Source: Marivivens geojensis (GTDB taxonomy: Bacteria > Pseudomonadota > Alphaproteobacteria > Rhodobacterales > Rhodobacteraceae). From it: 64,000 bases of DNA. Every line of letters begins with the position of its first letter. Positions within the stretch are counted from its first letter, which is position 1. The notes beneath the pieces are model-generated. The model did not search any database. It was not told the origin of the DNA and saw only the letters and a program-made list of their open reading frames with translations. The DNA lies in contig NZ_JALKCU010000001.1 of assembly GCF_023540835.1 (NCBI RefSeq), positions 434,001 to 498,000 on the forward strand. Reading direction: 5' to 3'. The position numbers and the translations under genes are program-made. Shown piece after piece: positions 44,383 to 60,476 of this stretch.

Positions 44383-47300
44383 ATGGCTCAGACCTTCCTT
44401 GGCCAGAAACGCCTGCGTAAGTACTACGGTAAGATTAACGAAGTTCTTCAAATGCCGAACCTCATTGAGGTTCAGAAATCGTCTTATGACCTCTTCTTGC
44501 GGTCTGGCGATGCCGATATGCCGCTCGACGGCGAAGGCATTAAAGGCGTTTTCCAATCGGTATTCCCGATTAAAGACTTCAACGAAACGGCAGTTCTTGA
44601 GTTCGTAAAATACGAGCTTGAAAAGCCGAAGTTCGACGTCGAAGAATGTATGCAGCGCGACCTGACTTACGCAGCACCGCTCAAGGTGACTTTGCGTTTG
44701 ATCGTATTTGATGTCGATGAAGACACAGGTGCGAAGTCCGTTAAAGACATCAAAGAACAAGACGTGTTCATGGGCGATATGCCTTTGATGACCACCAACG
44801 GCACCTTCGTCGTTAACGGCACTGAGCGTGTTATCGTTTCCCAGATGCACCGTTCGCCGGGCGTGTTCTTTGACCACGACAAGGGCAAAACCCACTCGTC
44901 GGGCAAACTGCTGTTCGCATGCCGTATTATCCCTTACCGTGGTTCGTGGCTCGACTTCGAATTCGACGCAAAAGACCTCGTCTTTGCTCGTATCGACCGT
45001 CGCCGCAAACTTCCTGTTACGACTCTTCTCTATGCTCTCGGCATGGACCAAGAGGCGATCATGGATGCCTACTACAACACCGTTGAATTCTCGCTCGACA
45101 AGAAGTCCAACGGCTGGGTCACGAAATTCTTCCCTGAGCGCGTGCGTGGCACCCGTCCGACCTATGACCTGATCGACGCTGCAACTGGCGAAGTGATCTG
45201 CAAAGCAGGTGACAAAATCACTCCGCGCGCTGTGAAGAAACTGATCGACGAAGGTTCTGTTAAGAACCTGCTCGTTCCGTTCAACCACATCGTCGGCAAG
45301 TTCGTCGCAAAAGACATCATCAACGAAGAGACAGGGGCGATCTACGTTGAAGCTGGTGACGAGCTGACGCTCGAGATGGACAAAGACGGCGAAGTGATCG
45401 GCGGCACCGTGCGCGAGCTTCTCGACGCTGGCATCACCGATATTCCGGTTCTGGACATCGATAACATCAACGTTGGTGCATACATCCGCAACACCATGGC
45501 AAGCGATAAGAACATGAACCGCGACGGCGCGCTCATGGATATCTACCGCGTCATGCGTCCGGGTGAACCGCCGACCGTTGAATCTGCATCGGCTCTGTTC
45601 GATTCTCTGTTCTTCGATAGTGAACGCTATGATCTCTCGGCTGTTGGCCGCGTGAAAATGAACATGCGTCTGGCTCTCGACGCAGAAGACACACAGCGCA
45701 CCCTGCGTAACGAAGATATCGTTTCGTGCATCAAGGCGCTTGTTGAACTGCGTGACGGCAAGGGCGAAGTCGACGACATCGACCACCTCGGCAACCGTCG
45801 TGTTCGTTCCGTTGGCGAACTGATGGAAAACCAATACCGCGTTGGCCTGCTCCGCATGGAGCGCGCGATCAAAGAGCGTATGTCGTCTGTCGAAATCGAC
45901 ACCGTCATGCCGCAAGACTTGATCAACGCGAAACCGGCAGCGGCAGCTGTTCGTGAATTCTTCGGTTCCTCGCAGCTGTCGCAGTTCATGGACCAAACCA
46001 ACCCGCTGTCCGAAGTGACCCACAAGCGTCGTCTTTCGGCTCTCGGGCCGGGCGGTCTGACCCGTGAACGCGCTGGCTTCGAAGTCCGCGACGTTCACCC
46101 GACCCACTACGGTCGTATGTGTCCGATTGAAACGCCGGAAGGTCCGAACATTGGTCTGATCAACTCGCTGGCAACCTTTGCTCGCGTGAACAAATACGGC
46201 TTCATCGAAACACCGTACCGCAAGGTCATCGAAGGCAAAGTAACTGACGAAGTCAGCTACATGTCGGCGACTGAAGAAATGCGCCACACTGTTGCGCGGG
46301 CGAACGCCACGCTCGATGAGAACGGCAACTTGATCAACGAATTCGTTTCGACACGTCAGTCGGGCGAATACACGTTGGCTCCAAAAGAAAGCGTGGACCT
46401 GATCGACGTATCGCCGAAACAGCTTGTCTCGGTTGCTGCGGCGCTCATCCCGTTCCTCGAAAACGACGACGCTAACCGCGCTCTCATGGGCTCGAACATG
46501 CAACGTCAGGCGGTTCCGCTCCTGCAGGCTGAAGCCCCGCTGGTCGGCACCGGTATGGAAGAAAAAGTTGCGATCGACTCTGGCGCTGCGATCACCGCAC
46601 GCCGCGCAGGTATCATCGACCAAGTTGATGCGACCCGTGTCGTTATCCGCGCAACCGAAGACCTCGAAGTTGGTGACCCAGGCGTCGATATCTACCGTCT
46701 GCGCAAGTTCCAGCGTTCGAACCAGAACACCTGCATCAACCAGCGTCCGTTGGTGAAAGTGGGCGACAAAGTTGGCAAAGGCGAAGTTATCGCTGACGGC
46801 CCGTCGACCGATATGGGTGAACTGGCACTGGGTAAAAACGTGATCGTCGCGTTCATGCCTTGGAACGGTTACAACTACGAAGACTCCATCCTGATCTCTG
46901 AGCGTATCGTTAAAGACGACGTATTCACTTCGGTTCACATCGAAGAATACGAAGTTGCGGCACGCGATACGAAGCTCGGGCCGGAAGAAATCACTCGCGA
47001 CATCCCGAACGTCGGTGAAGAAGCGTTGCGTAACCTCGACGAGGCTGGCATCGTTTACATCGGCGCAGAAGTTGGACCGGGTGACATTCTCGTCGGTAAA
47101 ATCACACCGAAGGGCGAAAGCCCGATGACGCCGGAAGAAAAACTCCTCCGCGCTATCTTTGGTGAGAAAGCGTCTGACGTTCGTGATACGTCGCTGCGTC
47201 TTGCACCGGGTGACTACGGTACTGTTGTTGAAGTTCGTGTATTCAACCGCCACGGCGTTGAAAAAGACGAGCGTGCTCTGCAGATCGAGCGCGAAGAGGT

Positions 47301-48522
47301 CGAAAGCCTCGCTCGCGACCGTGATGACGAGCTCGGCATTCTGGACCGCAACATCTACGCTCGTCTCAAGGACATGATCCTTGGTCAGGAAGCTGTGAAA
47401 GGCCCGAAAGGCTTTAAGGCGAACTCTATCGTAACTGAAGAGTCGCTGTCTGAGCTGAGCCGTGGCCAGTGGTGGCAGATTGCTCTGAAGGACGAAGACA
47501 CGGCAAAGATCGTCGAAGCCCTGAACGAGCAATACGAAGCACAGAAGCGCCAGCTTGATGCACGTTTCGAAGACAAGGTCGAAAAAGTCCGCCGTGGCGA
47601 CGACCTGCCGCCGGGCGTGATGAAAATGGTCAAAGTCTTCATCGCGGTTAAGCGCAAGCTTCAGCCGGGCGATAAGATGGCAGGCCGTCACGGGAACAAA
47701 GGTGTTATTTCGAAGGTTGTTCCTATCGAAGACATGCCGTTCCTCGCTGATGGTACTCCGGTAGATTTCGTGCTCAACCCGCTGGGTGTTCCGTCGCGTA
47801 TGAACGTTGGTCAGATTCTTGAAACCCACATGGGTTGGGCATCGCGTGGTCTGGGTCTCCAGATCGACGAGGCTCTGCAAGAATACCGTCGTTCGGGCGA
47901 TATGACCCCTGTTCGTGACGCACTGAAAATCACCTACGGTGATGCAGTCTACGAAGAAGGCTTTGCTGATCTGGACGAAGATCTGCTGATCGATACGGCT
48001 TCGAACTCTGTTCGCGGTGTACCGATCGCAACTCCGGTCTTCGACGGTGCTAAAGAGGCTGACGTAAACGACGCGCTGGCGCGCGCCGGTTTCGACACCT
48101 CGGGTCAGTCGGTACTCTTCGACGGTCGTACGGGTGAACAGTTCGCTCGTAAGGTCACTGTCGGCGTCAAGTACCTGCTGAAACTGCACCACCTGGTCGA
48201 CGATAAGATCCACGCTCGTTCCACTGGTCCGTACTCGCTTGTTACTCAGCAGCCGCTGGGTGGTAAGGCACAGTTCGGTGGTCAGCGCTTTGGTGAGATG
48301 GAGGTCTGGGCACTTGAGGCTTACGGCGCTGCATACACCCTGCAGGAAATGCTCACCGTTAAGTCGGATGACGTTGCAGGTCGTACCAAAGTCTACGAGT
48401 CGATCGTCAAAGGTGAGGACAACTTCGAAGCCGGCGTACCGGAGTCGTTCAACGTTCTTGTCAAAGAGGTCCGGGGCCTTGGCCTCAATATGGAACTCCT
48501 GGATGCGGAAGATGATGAGTGA
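44383..48522 (+). CDS. rpoB: RNA polymerase beta subunit
   Basis: 1379 residues from ATG 44383; a GTG 12 bases upstream is possible. [20 protein letters not shown] begins it. The rifampicin pocket reads [20 protein letters not shown] then [20 protein letters not shown], with the usual sensitive residues. Later blocks include [15 protein letters not shown] and [16 protein letters not shown]. It forms half of the polymerase active cleft. rpoC follows after 50 bases. The long reading frame on the opposite strand is an artefact of codon use. Confidence 0.98.
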   Translation: MAQTFLGQKRLRKYYGKINEVLQMPNLIEVQKSSYDLFLRSGDADMPLDGEGIKGVFQSVFPIKDFNETAVLEFVKYELEKPKFDVEECMQRDLTYAAPLKVTLRLIVFDVDEDTGAKSVKDIKEQDVFMGDMPLMTTNGTFVVNGTERVIVSQMHRSPGVFFDHDKGKTHSSGKLLFACRIIPYRGSWLDFEFDAKDLVFARIDRRRKLPVTTLLYALGMDQEAIMDAYYNTVEFSLDKKSNGWVTKFFPERVRGTRPTYDLIDAATGEVICKAGDKITPRAVKKLIDEGSVKNLLVPFNHIVGKFVAKDIINEETGAIYVEAGDELTLEMDKDGEVIGGTVRELLDAGITDIPVLDIDNINVGAYIRNTMASDKNMNRDGALMDIYRVMRPGEPPTVESASALFDSLFFDSERYDLSAVGRVKMNMRLALDAEDTQRTLRNEDIVSCIKALVELRDGKGEVDDIDHLGNRRVRSVGELMENQYRVGLLRMERAIKERMSSVEIDTVMPQDLINAKPAAAAVREFFGSSQLSQFMDQTNPLSEVTHKRRLSALGPGGLTRERAGFEVRDVHPTHYGRMCPIETPEGPNIGLINSLATFARVNKYGFIETPYRKVIEGKVTDEVSYMSATEEMRHTVARANATLDENGNLINEFVSTRQSGEYTLAPKESVDLIDVSPKQLVSVAAALIPFLENDDANRALMGSNMQRQAVPLLQAEAPLVGTGMEEKVAIDSGAAITARRAGIIDQVDATRVVIRATEDLEVGDPGVDIYRLRKFQRSNQNTCINQRPLVKVGDKVGKGEVIADGPSTDMGELALGKNVIVAFMPWNGYNYEDSILISERIVKDDVFTSVHIEEYEVAARDTKLGPEEITRDIPNVGEEALRNLDEAGIVYIGAEVGPGDILVGKITPKGESPMTPEEKLLRAIFGEKASDVRDTSLRLAPGDYGTVVEVRVFNRHGVEKDERALQIEREEVESLARDRDDELGILDRNIYARLKDMILGQEAVKGPKGFKANSIVTEESLSELSRGQWWQIALKDEDTAKIVEALNEQYEAQKRQLDARFEDKVEKVRRGDDLPPGVMKMVKVFIAVKRKLQPGDKMAGRHGNKGVISKVVPIEDMPFLADGTPVDFVLNPLGVPSRMNVGQILETHMGWASRGLGLQIDEALQEYRRSGDMTPVRDALKITYGDAVYEEGFADLDEDLLIDTASNSVRGVPIATPVFDGAKEADVNDALARAGFDTSGQSVLFDGRTGEQFARKVTVGVKYLLKLHHLVDDKIHARSTGPYSLVTQQPLGGKAQFGGQRFGEMEVWALEAYGAAYTLQEMLTVKSDDVAGRTKVYESIVKGEDNFEAGVPESFNVLVKEVRGLGLNMELLDAEDDE

Positions 48523-48572
48523 GGCGTTCGCGCCTCACCTCTCCCCTTCCCACTGATACGTAAGGAAATACG

Positions 48573-52793
<4,221 letters not shown>

Positions 52794-52810
52794 TCGCTGT
52801 AAATCTTACG

Positions 52811-52845
52811 AAAGGCCCTCGCATTGCGGGGGCCTTTTGCGTTTT
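52811..52845 (+). terminator. Rho-independent terminator after rpoC
   Basis: AAGGCCCTCGC (52812-52822) pairs with GCGGGGGCCTT (52826-52836), one G-T pair, a 3-base loop, then TTGCGTTTT. Confidence 0.88.
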
Positions 52846-52915
52846 GGTGATCGGAAATTGTGTCCTGACATTATCGCGCTAGCGCGGCCTATATTGCGGT
52901 GCTACGGCTTGGCTT

Positions 52916-53800
52916 ATGAAAGCTCTCTCTGACAATTTCCGCGGTGCGCTGATGATGGCAGTCGCCATGCTCGCCTTCAGTAGCAACGACGCTGCAATGA
53001 AGTCGCTCGCGGGCGAACTGCCATTGTTTCAGGCCATATTCCTGCGCGGGATTGTCACCACGGTCAGCATGATCATTTTGGCAGGTTTGTTCGGTCAGCT
53101 TAGGCTGCGTCTGGGGCGGCAAGACTTCATCTTGATTTGTGTACGGTCGTTGGCCGAGGTCGCTGCGGCTTGGACGTTCCTCACGGCATTGTTCAACATG
53201 CAATTGGCCAATGTGACCGCGATCTTGCAGGCTTTGCCGTTAGTCATGACCTTTGCAGGCGCGCTATTCCTGAAAGAACCCATAGGCTGGCGTCGATTGT
53301 CGGCAAGTATCATCGGCTTTGTGGGTGTGCTGATGATTGTTCAGCCTGGCGGAGAGAGCTTTAACATCTACTCGATTTACGCGCTGATGTCCGTCGGCCT
53401 AATCGTTATCCGCGATCTGGCCGCGCGGCGTATGTCCAGCGATGTGCCATCAATGTTTGCGGCGACTTTTGCTGCGGGGACCGTTACGGTATTTGCTGGT
53501 TTCGGATCAATGTTCATCGAATGGGCCCCTGTGACTGGACACTCCGCGGCATTGTTGGGTGGAGCCGCCGCTGCAGTCTTAATCGGCTACCTCATGTCGG
53601 TATCTGCTATGCGCGTCGGAGAAATTTCGTTTGTCGCACCGTTCCGCTATGTCGGCCTGCTCGCCAGCCTAATCCTCGGTGTTGTGATTTTCGGACAGTT
53701 GCCGTCAACTTTGGCTCTCTTGGGTTGTGTGGTCGTGGTCGGAAGTGGTCTATTCATTTTTAGACGCGAACGGCAATTGTCAGAGGTTGAAGCCAAGTGA
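52916..53800 (+). CDS. DMT superfamily (EamA) transporter
   Basis: 294 residues with about ten hydrophobic helices in two EamA repeats. The first contains FRGALMMAVAMLAFSSNDAAMK and FLRGIVTTVSMIIL; the second, IVIRDLAARRMSSDVPSMFAA and GEISFVAPFRYVGLLASLILG. Such proteins move metabolites or drugs across the inner membrane; the substrate is unknown. It overlaps the following glycosyltransferase-like gene and sits in a 2.1 kb insertion between rpoC and rpsL. Confidence 0.88.
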   Translation: MKALSDNFRGALMMAVAMLAFSSNDAAMKSLAGELPLFQAIFLRGIVTTVSMIILAGLFGQLRLRLGRQDFILICVRSLAEVAAAWTFLTALFNMQLANVTAILQALPLVMTFAGALFLKEPIGWRRLSASIIGFVGVLMIVQPGGESFNIYSIYALMSVGLIVIRDLAARRMSSDVPSMFAATFAAGTVTVFAGFGSMFIEWAPVTGHSAALLGGAAAAVLIGYLMSVSAMRVGEISFVAPFRYVGLLASLILGVVIFGQLPSTLALLGCVVVVGSGLFIFRRERQLSEVEAK

Positions 53801-54645
53801 CCCTTCTGAACATCCAGATGCTTGGACTGTGCCGGTTTTCGTATCCGTCCGAAGTCGGTGCATTTAGGCATAATGCCCAGACGATGGATGAACTGCGGGC
53901 CGAACTTTATGGCCCGTCACGTATTGCGACGCGGTTTTTCTTTTTCGAACAGATCGTGCTGCCAGCTTTGAAAGTTCAAACGGACCCGAACTTTACGATG
54001 GTCTTGCTTGCAGGCGATCGAATGCCTGACGAGTACAAAGAACGGTTAACGGCTCTATGTTCGTCGGTGCCTCAGATCGAAATCGTCTTTGCCGAAGAGG
54101 GCAGGGTGCATCGTGAGATTTGTCGCGAGGTGATGGTCCGTCATCGCGACCCTTCTGCGGATATCGTGGCAGAGTTTCGCATAGATGACGACGATGCAGT
54201 TGCCATCGATTTCATAGAAATGGGGCGCTCTGTGGTCGAGGCGTCCTATGGATTGGCTGATCAGCACGGGATGCTTTGTGTGGATTTCGCTCATGGCATT
54301 TTGCTCGGTTTTGACCGTCACGGTATTAGGGCGCAAAACGTCAAAGAGCGGATGTGGACCCCAGCGCAGATTTTTTGTCGTCGTCCAGACGACAAACGCA
54401 GCATCCTCGATATGAACCATATGAAGGCTTGGGCGCATATGCCGACGGTTTCTCTGGCGTCTCGCCTGATGTTTGTGCGTGGGGCTCATTTCGGGAATGA
54501 CAGTGATCTGCTGAAACGTCCACGCTTTGCCAAGGATTGGGGTCCTCTTAGCGGTCAAATTGCCGACCGTCTTGCCTCGCGCTTTGGTTTGGATGTGGAT
54601 GTGCTTACCAATGGCTGGAAGGCGCTAGGGCATCGGTCAGCCTGA
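53797..54645 (+). CDS. Putative rhamnosyltransferase-like glycosyltransferase
   Basis: 282 residues from GTG 53797, overlapping the DMT stop codon. The acidic motif EFRIDDDDAVAIDF near residue 127 looks like a metal/nucleotide-sugar DxD site, and the N-terminal RFSYPSEVGAFRHNAQTMDE with RFFFFEQIVLPALKVQTDPN matches the putative rhamnosyl transferase family (PF11316). It probably transfers a sugar to a surface polysaccharide or lipid. Partnership with the transporter upstream is inferred from the overlap. Substrate is not determined. Confidence 0.75.
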   Translation: MTLLNIQMLGLCRFSYPSEVGAFRHNAQTMDELRAELYGPSRIATRFFFFEQIVLPALKVQTDPNFTMVLLAGDRMPDEYKERLTALCSSVPQIEIVFAEEGRVHREICREVMVRHRDPSADIVAEFRIDDDDAVAIDFIEMGRSVVEASYGLADQHGMLCVDFAHGILLGFDRHGIRAQNVKERMWTPAQIFCRRPDDKRSILDMNHMKAWAHMPTVSLASRLMFVRGAHFGNDSDLLKRPRFAKDWGPLSGQIADRLASRFGLDVDVLTNGWKALGHRSA

Positions 54646-54650
54646 AGCAG

Positions 54651-54679
54651 TTGACAGCTACAGCGACTCCGCCTATACG
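54651..54679 (+). promoter_or_regulatory. Strong promoter of the str operon (rpsL-rpsG-fusA)
   Basis: TTGACA (54651-54656), a 17-base spacer and TATACG (54674-54679), a near-consensus sigma-70 promoter. It overlaps the last bases after the glycosyltransferase stop and gives a leader of about 220 bases before rpsL. Confidence 0.8.
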
Positions 54680-54780
54680 CCGCCCATCCGGGTAGACGGG
54701 AGGATTCCCTTTTAACCCGATATCAGAGCTGAAGTGGACATGAACCGGGCTAATGCTGCCTTGTTCCTCTGTAACTTTAA

Positions 54781-54822
54781 CCGCATCGCACCTCCGGTAA
54801 GGGTTCGATTGCGGGCTTTTTG
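54781..54822 (+). promoter_or_regulatory. Attenuator-like hairpin in the rpsL leader
   Basis: CCGCATCGCACC can pair with GGTTCGATTGCGG, with a bulge and a mismatch, around a loop of about nine bases, followed by CTTTTTG (54816-54822). A short open frame from ATG 54740 runs through it. A conditional terminator is possible; the imperfect stem makes this tentative. Confidence 0.4.
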
Positions 54823-54903
54823 TGCTGCGGCGTTTGTGTCGCGCATTCGTCGAAAACCGCGGACCTACGGGGCCGCTTATTGTAGGATAGGGGACATAAC
54901 CCA

Positions 54904-55275
54904 ATGCCAACGATCCAACAGCTGATCCGCAAGCCGCGTCAGCCCAAAGTCGTCAGATCCAAGTCGCAGCACCTCGAGCGCTGCCCTCAAAAACGTGGCG
55001 TTTGCACCCGCGTTTACACCACAACACCGAAGAAACCGAACTCGGCTATGCGTAAGGTTGCGAAGGTTCGCCTGACCAACGGCTTCGAAGTCATTTCGTA
55101 CATCCCAGGTGAAAGCCACAACCTTCAGGAACACTCTGTGGTTCTGATCCGTGGCGGCCGTGTAAAAGACCTTCCGGGTGTCCGTTACCACATCCTCCGC
55201 GGTGTGCTGGATACCCAAGGTGTTAAAGATCGTAAGCAGCGTCGTTCGAAATACGGCGCCAAGCGTCCGAAGTAA
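54904..55275 (+). CDS. rpsL: Ribosomal protein S12
   Basis: 123 residues. The streptomycin positions are wild type: K43 in [10 protein letters not shown] and K88 in [10 protein letters not shown], so no resistance allele is visible. S12 sits at the decoding centre of the 30S subunit. It heads rpsL-rpsG-fusA-tuf behind a strong promoter and a long leader. rpsG follows after 12 bases with GGAG between. Confidence 0.98.
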   Translation: MPTIQQLIRKPRQPKVVRSKSQHLERCPQKRGVCTRVYTTTPKKPNSAMRKVAKVRLTNGFEVISYIPGESHNLQEHSVVLIRGGRVKDLPGVRYHILRGVLDTQGVKDRKQRRSKYGAKRPK

Positions 55276-55287
55276 GGAGATACTTGA

Positions 55288-55758
<471 letters not shown>

Positions 55759-55782
55759 CCTAAGCCTTAAGGATAGAGCCCA

Positions 55783-57900
55783 ATGGCACGCGATTATCCC
55801 CTCGACCGGTACCGCAACTTTGGTATCATGGCGCACATCGACGCAGGTAAAACCACCTGTTCCGAGCGCATTCTTTACTACACCGGCAAATCCCACAACA
55901 TTGGTGAGGTGCACGATGGTGCAGCCACCATGGACTGGATGGAGCAGGAACAGGAACGCGGTATCACCATTACCTCGGCTGCGACGACCACTTTCTGGGA
56001 ACGCACCGAAGATGGCGAAACCGCTGACACTGAAAAGCACCGCCTGAACATCATCGACACTCCCGGCCACGTTGACTTCACCATCGAAGTTGAACGTTCG
56101 CTGGCAGTTCTCGACGGTGCTGTTTGCGTTCTCGACGCAAACGCTGGTGTTGAGCCGCAGACTGAAACCGTTTGGCGTCAGGCTGACCGCTACAAAGTTC
56201 CGCGTATCGTGTTCGTTAACAAAATGGACAAAATCGGCGCAGACTTCTTTAACTGCGTTCGCATGATCGAAGACCGTACCGGCGCACGCGCTGTTCCGGT
56301 TGCTCTGCCGATCGGCGCTGAGTCTGAACTCGAAGGCCTTATCGACCTCGTAACCATGAAAGAATGGGTATGGCGCGGTGAGGATCTCGGTGCTTCTTGG
56401 GTTCAGGAAGACATCCGTGACAGCCTCAAAGATCTTGCCGACGAATGGCGCGGTAAGATGATCGAAGCTGCCGTCGAACAAGACGACGAAGCGATGATGG
56501 AATACCTCGAAGGCAATGAGCCTGACGTGCCGACTCTGCGCGCTCTGCTGCGCAAAGGTACGCTCGCTCTGGACTTCGTTCCGGTACTTGCTGGTTCTGC
56601 GTTCAAGAACAAAGGCGTTCAGCCTCTGCTCAACGCTGTTATCGACTACCTGCCGAGCCCGCTCGACGTAGTTGACTACATGGGCTTCAAACCGGGCGAC
56701 GAAGAAGAAGTTCGTAACATTGCACGTCGTGCAGATGACAACATGCCCTTCGCTGGTCTGGCGTTCAAAATCATGAACGACCCGTTCGTTGGCTCGCTGA
56801 CCTTCACTCGTATCTACTCTGGCGTTCTTCGCAAGGGTGACAGCCTCCTCAACTCGACCAAAGGCAAAAAAGAGCGCGTTGGTCGTATGATGATGATGCA
56901 CTCGAACAACCGTGAAGAAATCGACGAAGCGTTTGCAGGCGACATCATCGCGCTTGCAGGTCTCAAAGACACCACCACTGGTGACACTCTGTGTAACCCT
57001 GCGGATCCGGTTGTTCTTGAAACCATGACCTTCCCTGAGCCGGTTATCGAAATCGCTGTTGAACCGAAGACCAAGGGTGACCAAGAAAAGATGTCGGCAG
57101 GCCTCGCCCGTCTGGCAGCTGAAGACCCGTCCTTCCGTGTGGAAACTGACCTCGAATCCGGTCAGACCATCATGAAGGGCATGGGCGAACTTCACTTGGA
57201 CATTCTCGTTGACCGTCTGCGTCGCGAATTCAAAGTGGAAGCAAACATCGGTGCGCCGCAGGTGGCATACCGTGAAACGATCACTCGTGAAGCTGAGATC
57301 GACTACACGCACAAGAAACAGTCCGGTGGTACCGGTCAGTTCGGTCGCGTGAAGATGATCCTGACGCCGACCGAGCCGGGTGAAGGTTACTCCTTCGAAT
57401 CCCGCATCGTTGGTGGTGCTATTCCGAAGGAATACATCCCGGGCGTTGAAAAGGGTATCAAATCGGTCATGGACTCCGGTCCGCTGGCTGGGTTCCCTGT
57501 GATCGACTTCAAAGTTGCGCTGATCGACGGTGCATTCCACGATGTTGACTCCTCGGTTCTCGCGTTCGAAATCGCAGCTCGTATGGGTATGCGCGAAGGC
57601 ATGAAAAAAGCTGGGGCGAAACTGCTCGAGCCGATCATGAAAGTCGAAGTTATCACTCCGGAAGAATACACCGGCGGTATCATCGGCGACCTGACATCGC
57701 GTCGCGGTCAGGTTCAGGGTCAGGACACCCGTGGCAACGCAATCGCTATCGACGCGTTTGTGCCGCTGGCGAACATGTTCGGTTACATCAACACTCTGCG
57801 TTCGATGTCTTCCGGCCGTGCTCAGTTCACCATGCAGTTCGATCACTACGAAGCAGTTCCGCAGAACGTTTCGGACGAGATCCAGAAGAAATACGCCTAA
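55783..57900 (+). CDS. fusA: Elongation factor G
   Basis: 705 residues. G1 [10 protein letters not shown]3 DTPGHVDF, G4 NKMDKIG; the five-domain architecture continues with domain IV carrying [16 protein letters not shown] and [15 protein letters not shown]. It drives ribosome translocation and, with RRF, recycling. Copy 2 of tuf follows after 84 bases; a GGCGGG/CCCGCC hairpin at 57910-57933 lies in the gap and may be a processing site. Confidence 0.98.
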   Translation: MARDYPLDRYRNFGIMAHIDAGKTTCSERILYYTGKSHNIGEVHDGAATMDWMEQEQERGITITSAATTTFWERTEDGETADTEKHRLNIIDTPGHVDFTIEVERSLAVLDGAVCVLDANAGVEPQTETVWRQADRYKVPRIVFVNKMDKIGADFFNCVRMIEDRTGARAVPVALPIGAESELEGLIDLVTMKEWVWRGEDLGASWVQEDIRDSLKDLADEWRGKMIEAAVEQDDEAMMEYLEGNEPDVPTLRALLRKGTLALDFVPVLAGSAFKNKGVQPLLNAVIDYLPSPLDVVDYMGFKPGDEEEVRNIARRADDNMPFAGLAFKIMNDPFVGSLTFTRIYSGVLRKGDSLLNSTKGKKERVGRMMMMHSNNREEIDEAFAGDIIALAGLKDTTTGDTLCNPADPVVLETMTFPEPVIEIAVEPKTKGDQEKMSAGLARLAAEDPSFRVETDLESGQTIMKGMGELHLDILVDRLRREFKVEANIGAPQVAYRETITREAEIDYTHKKQSGGTGQFGRVKMILTPTEPGEGYSFESRIVGGAIPKEYIPGVEKGIKSVMDSGPLAGFPVIDFKVALIDGAFHDVDSSVLAFEIAARMGMREGMKKAGAKLLEPIMKVEVITPEEYTGGIIGDLTSRRGQVQGQDTRGNAIAIDAFVPLANMFGYINTLRSMSSGRAQFTMQFDHYEAVPQNVSDEIQKKYA

Positions 57901-57984
57901 TGGCGAAATGGCGGGGGGCGTTAGTCTCCCGCCCATTCAACACCGGTGGGGTGAACCCGCCAGCGCAAGACTAAGGAGGCCACT

Positions 57985-59160
57985 ATGGCTAAAGGTAAGT
58001 TTGAACGTAACAAACCGCACGTTAACATCGGCACGATTGGCCACGTTGACCACGGTAAAACCACATTGACCGCAGCAATCACCAAATACTTTGGTGACTT
58101 CCGCGCATACGACCAGATCGACGGCGCACCTGAAGAAAAAGCACGCGGTATCACCATTTCGACTGCTCACGTTGAGTACGAAACCGAGACCCGTCACTAC
58201 GCACACGTCGACTGCCCAGGCCACGCTGACTATGTTAAGAACATGATCACCGGTGCTGCTCAGATGGACGGCGCGATCCTGGTTGTTAACGCTGCTGACG
58301 GCCCGATGCCGCAGACCCGCGAGCACATCCTTCTTGGTCGTCAGGTTGGCATCCCGCACATGGTTGTCTACATGAACAAAGTTGACCAGGTAGACGACGA
58401 AGAGCTGCTCGAGCTGGTTGAGATGGAAATCCGTGAGCTTCTGTCGTCCTACGACTACCCTGGCGACGATATTCCGATCGTTAAAGGTTCGGCTCTGGCT
58501 GCTATGGAAGGCCGCGACCCTGAGATCGGTGAGAACTCGATCCGCGCTCTGATGGAAGCCGTAGACTCCTACATCCCGACCCCGGCACGTGCAGTTGACC
58601 TGCCGTTCCTGATGCCGATCGAAGACGTGTTCTCGATCTCGGGCCGTGGTACTGTTGTGACCGGTCGTGTTGAGCGTGGCGTAATCAACGTTGGCGACGC
58701 GATCGAAATCGTTGGTATCCGCGACACCAAAACCACCACCTGTACTGGTGTTGAAATGTTCCGCAAGCTGCTTGACCGCGGTGAAGCAGGCGACAACATC
58801 GGCGCGCTTCTGCGTGGCGTTGACCGTGACGGCGTTGAGCGTGGTCAGATCCTGTGTAAGCCGGGCTCTGTTAACCCGCACACCAAGTTCGAAGCTGAGG
58901 TCTACATTCTGACCAAAGAAGAAGGCGGCCGTCACACTCCGTTCTTCGCGAACTACCGTCCGCAGTTCTACTTCCGTACAACTGACGTCACCGGTACCTG
59001 CATCCTGCCGGAAGGCACCGAGATGGTTATGCCTGGCGACAACCTGAAACTGTCGGCAGAGCTGATCGCACCGATCGCGATGGAAGAAGGCCTCCGCTTC
59101 GCGATCCGCGAAGGCGGCCGTACCGTTGGTTCGGGCGTTGTTTCCAAAATCCTCGCCTAA
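57985..59160 (+). CDS. tuf2: Elongation factor Tu, copy 2
   Basis: 391 residues, identical in protein to copy 1. It sits in the str operon position, after fusA, with GGAGG before the ATG. No separate promoter was found in the 84-base gap, so it is probably transcribed with fusA, while copy 1 has its own promoter; the cell can thus raise EF-Tu from two control points. The terminator after it is the same as that after copy 1. Confidence 0.97.
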   Translation: MAKGKFERNKPHVNIGTIGHVDHGKTTLTAAITKYFGDFRAYDQIDGAPEEKARGITISTAHVEYETETRHYAHVDCPGHADYVKNMITGAAQMDGAILVVNAADGPMPQTREHILLGRQVGIPHMVVYMNKVDQVDDEELLELVEMEIRELLSSYDYPGDDIPIVKGSALAAMEGRDPEIGENSIRALMEAVDSYIPTPARAVDLPFLMPIEDVFSISGRGTVVTGRVERGVINVGDAIEIVGIRDTKTTTCTGVEMFRKLLDRGEAGDNIGALLRGVDRDGVERGQILCKPGSVNPHTKFEAEVYILTKEEGGRHTPFFANYRPQFYFRTTDVTGTCILPEGTEMVMPGDNLKLSAELIAPIAMEEGLRFAIREGGRTVGSGVVSKILA

Positions 59161-59219
59161 TCCGCGATAGATTCGAGACTGACGAAGGGCCGTCCTGCAA
59201 AAGGGCGGCCCTTTTCTTT
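57985..59219 (+). repeat. Long direct repeat: tuf copy 2
   Basis: Partner of 37396-38630. The two copies lie in the same orientation about 20.6 kb apart, so recombination between them could delete or duplicate the essential segment between; gene conversion explains the identity. Confidence 0.9.
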
Positions 59220-59220
59220 A
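59187..59220 (+). terminator. Rho-independent terminator after tuf copy 2
   Basis: Same 10-bp stem and 5-base loop as at 38598, followed by TTTTCTTTA. It separates the str operon from the S10 operon. Confidence 0.93.
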
Positions 59221-59273
59221 GAAAGCTTCCGGGCTGTCCAGTTCGTCTGTGACAGATTCTTGAAGATTAACAG

Positions 59274-59302
59274 TTGATCTGTAGGTGGGCGGCGTGTATT
59301 GG
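59274..59302 (+). promoter_or_regulatory. Candidate promoter for the S10 operon
   Basis: TTGATC (59274-59279), 17 bases, TATTGG (59297-59302), giving a leader of about 115 bases before rpsJ. It follows a terminator, so a promoter is expected in this gap; the exact site is by eye. Confidence 0.4.
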
Positions 59303-59424
59303 GCGCGGGTTCACCTTCGGGTGGACGTCTAATGAGGGATTCGCATCCCTCTAGGTTCGACGTGGGGACGCAATGGTGCGCTCTACCACCTCTCAACCGG
59401 TTAGAGCCGCGAAAGGCAAATGAA

Positions 59425-59736
59425 ATGGCACAAAGCCAAAACATTCGCATTCGGCTGAAGGCATTCGACTACCGTGTACTCGACGCTTCCACTGCTGAGA
59501 TTGTCAGCACTGCAAAGCGTACTGGTGCATCCGTACGTGGTCCGATCCCGCTGCCGAACAAGATCGAAAAATTCACCGTTCTGCGTGGTCCACACGTCGA
59601 CAAAAAGTCGCGCGACCAGTTCGAAATCCGCACACACAAGCGCCTGCTTGATATCGTGGATCCGACCCCGCAAACTGTTGACGCACTGATGAAGCTCGAC
59701 CTCGCCGCTGGCGTTGATGTCGAGATCAAAGTCTAA
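59425..59736 (+). CDS. rpsJ: Ribosomal protein S10
   Basis: 103 residues from ATG 59425; longer in-frame starts give a low-similarity leader. Motifs are [17 protein letters not shown], the [20 protein letters not shown] loop and [13 protein letters not shown]10 is a 30S head protein and, as NusE, joins NusB in transcription antitermination. It leads the S10 operon behind the terminator of the str operon, in a leader of about 200 bases. Confidence 0.98.
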   Translation: MAQSQNIRIRLKAFDYRVLDASTAEIVSTAKRTGASVRGPIPLPNKIEKFTVLRGPHVDKKSRDQFEIRTHKRLLDIVDPTPQTVDALMKLDLAAGVDVEIKV

Positions 59737-59750
59737 GGAGGGCATAGGAT

Positions 59751-60476
59751 ATGCGCTCTGGCGTTATTGCAAAAAAAATCGGCATGACCCGCCTGTTCAT
59801 GGAAGATGGTAAACAGATCCCTGTAACCGTTCTTCACCTGGACAACCTGCAGGTCGTTGCTCAGCGTACTGCTGATAAAGACGGCTACACTGCTGTTCAG
59901 CTCGGCGCTGGCACTGCCAAAGCTAAAAACACCTCGAAAGCTATGCGTGGTCACTTCGCTACTGCGAAAGTTGAACCGAAGCGCAAAGTTGCAGAATTCC
60001 GCGTTGCACCGGAAAACCTGCTGCCGGTTGGTGCTGAAATCATTGCTGATCACTACTTTGAAGGTCAATACGTTGACGTTTCGGGTACTTCGATCGGTAA
60101 AGGTTTTGCAGGTGCGATGAAGCGTCACAACTTCGGTGGTCTTCGTGCATCTCACGGCGTGTCCATCTCGCACCGTTCGCACGGTTCGACTGGTCAGTGT
60201 CAGGATCCGGGTCGCGTTTTCAAAGGTAAGAAAATGGCCGGTCACATGGGCGCTGCTCGTGTAACCACCCAGAACCTGCAAGTCATTCGCACCGACGCAG
60301 ACCGTGGCCTGATCATGGTCAAAGGCGCTGTACCGGGTTCGAAAGGCGGCTGGGTCACCATTAAGGATGCGGTTAAGAAACCGACTCCGTCCAACCTGGT
60401 TCTGCCCGCTGCGCTGAAGTCGGACGCTGCTCCGGTCGAGGCTGCTGCTGAAGGAGGCGAAAACAATGAAGGCTGA
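59751..60476 (+). CDS. rplC: Ribosomal protein L3
   Basis: 241 residues. Recognised by [20 protein letters not shown], the loop [20 protein letters not shown] that reaches toward the peptidyl-transferase centre, and [17 protein letters not shown]. The alanine/glutamate-rich C-terminal tail is longer than in Escherichia coli (about 209 residues), usual for alphaproteobacteria. The last 11 bases overlap rplD. Confidence 0.97.
   Translation: MRSGVIAKKIGMTRLFMEDGKQIPVTVLHLDNLQVVAQRTADKDGYTAVQLGAGTAKAKNTSKAMRGHFATAKVEPKRKVAEFRVAPENLLPVGAEIIADHYFEGQYVDVSGTSIGKGFAGAMKRHNFGGLRASHGVSISHRSHGSTGQCQDPGRVFKGKKMAGHMGAARVTTQNLQVIRTDADRGLIMVKGAVPGSKGGWVTIKDAVKKPTPSNLVLPAALKSDAAPVEAAAEGGENNEG

Noticed and set aside
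44251-48213. A 1320-codon open frame opposite rpoB, and similar long antisense frames opposite rpoC, fusA, tuf and pckA
   Set aside because: They mirror highly expressed genes with strong third-position bias that removes stops from one antisense frame. The predicted proteins are histidine-, arginine- and phenylalanine-rich without domains or ribosome binding sites.
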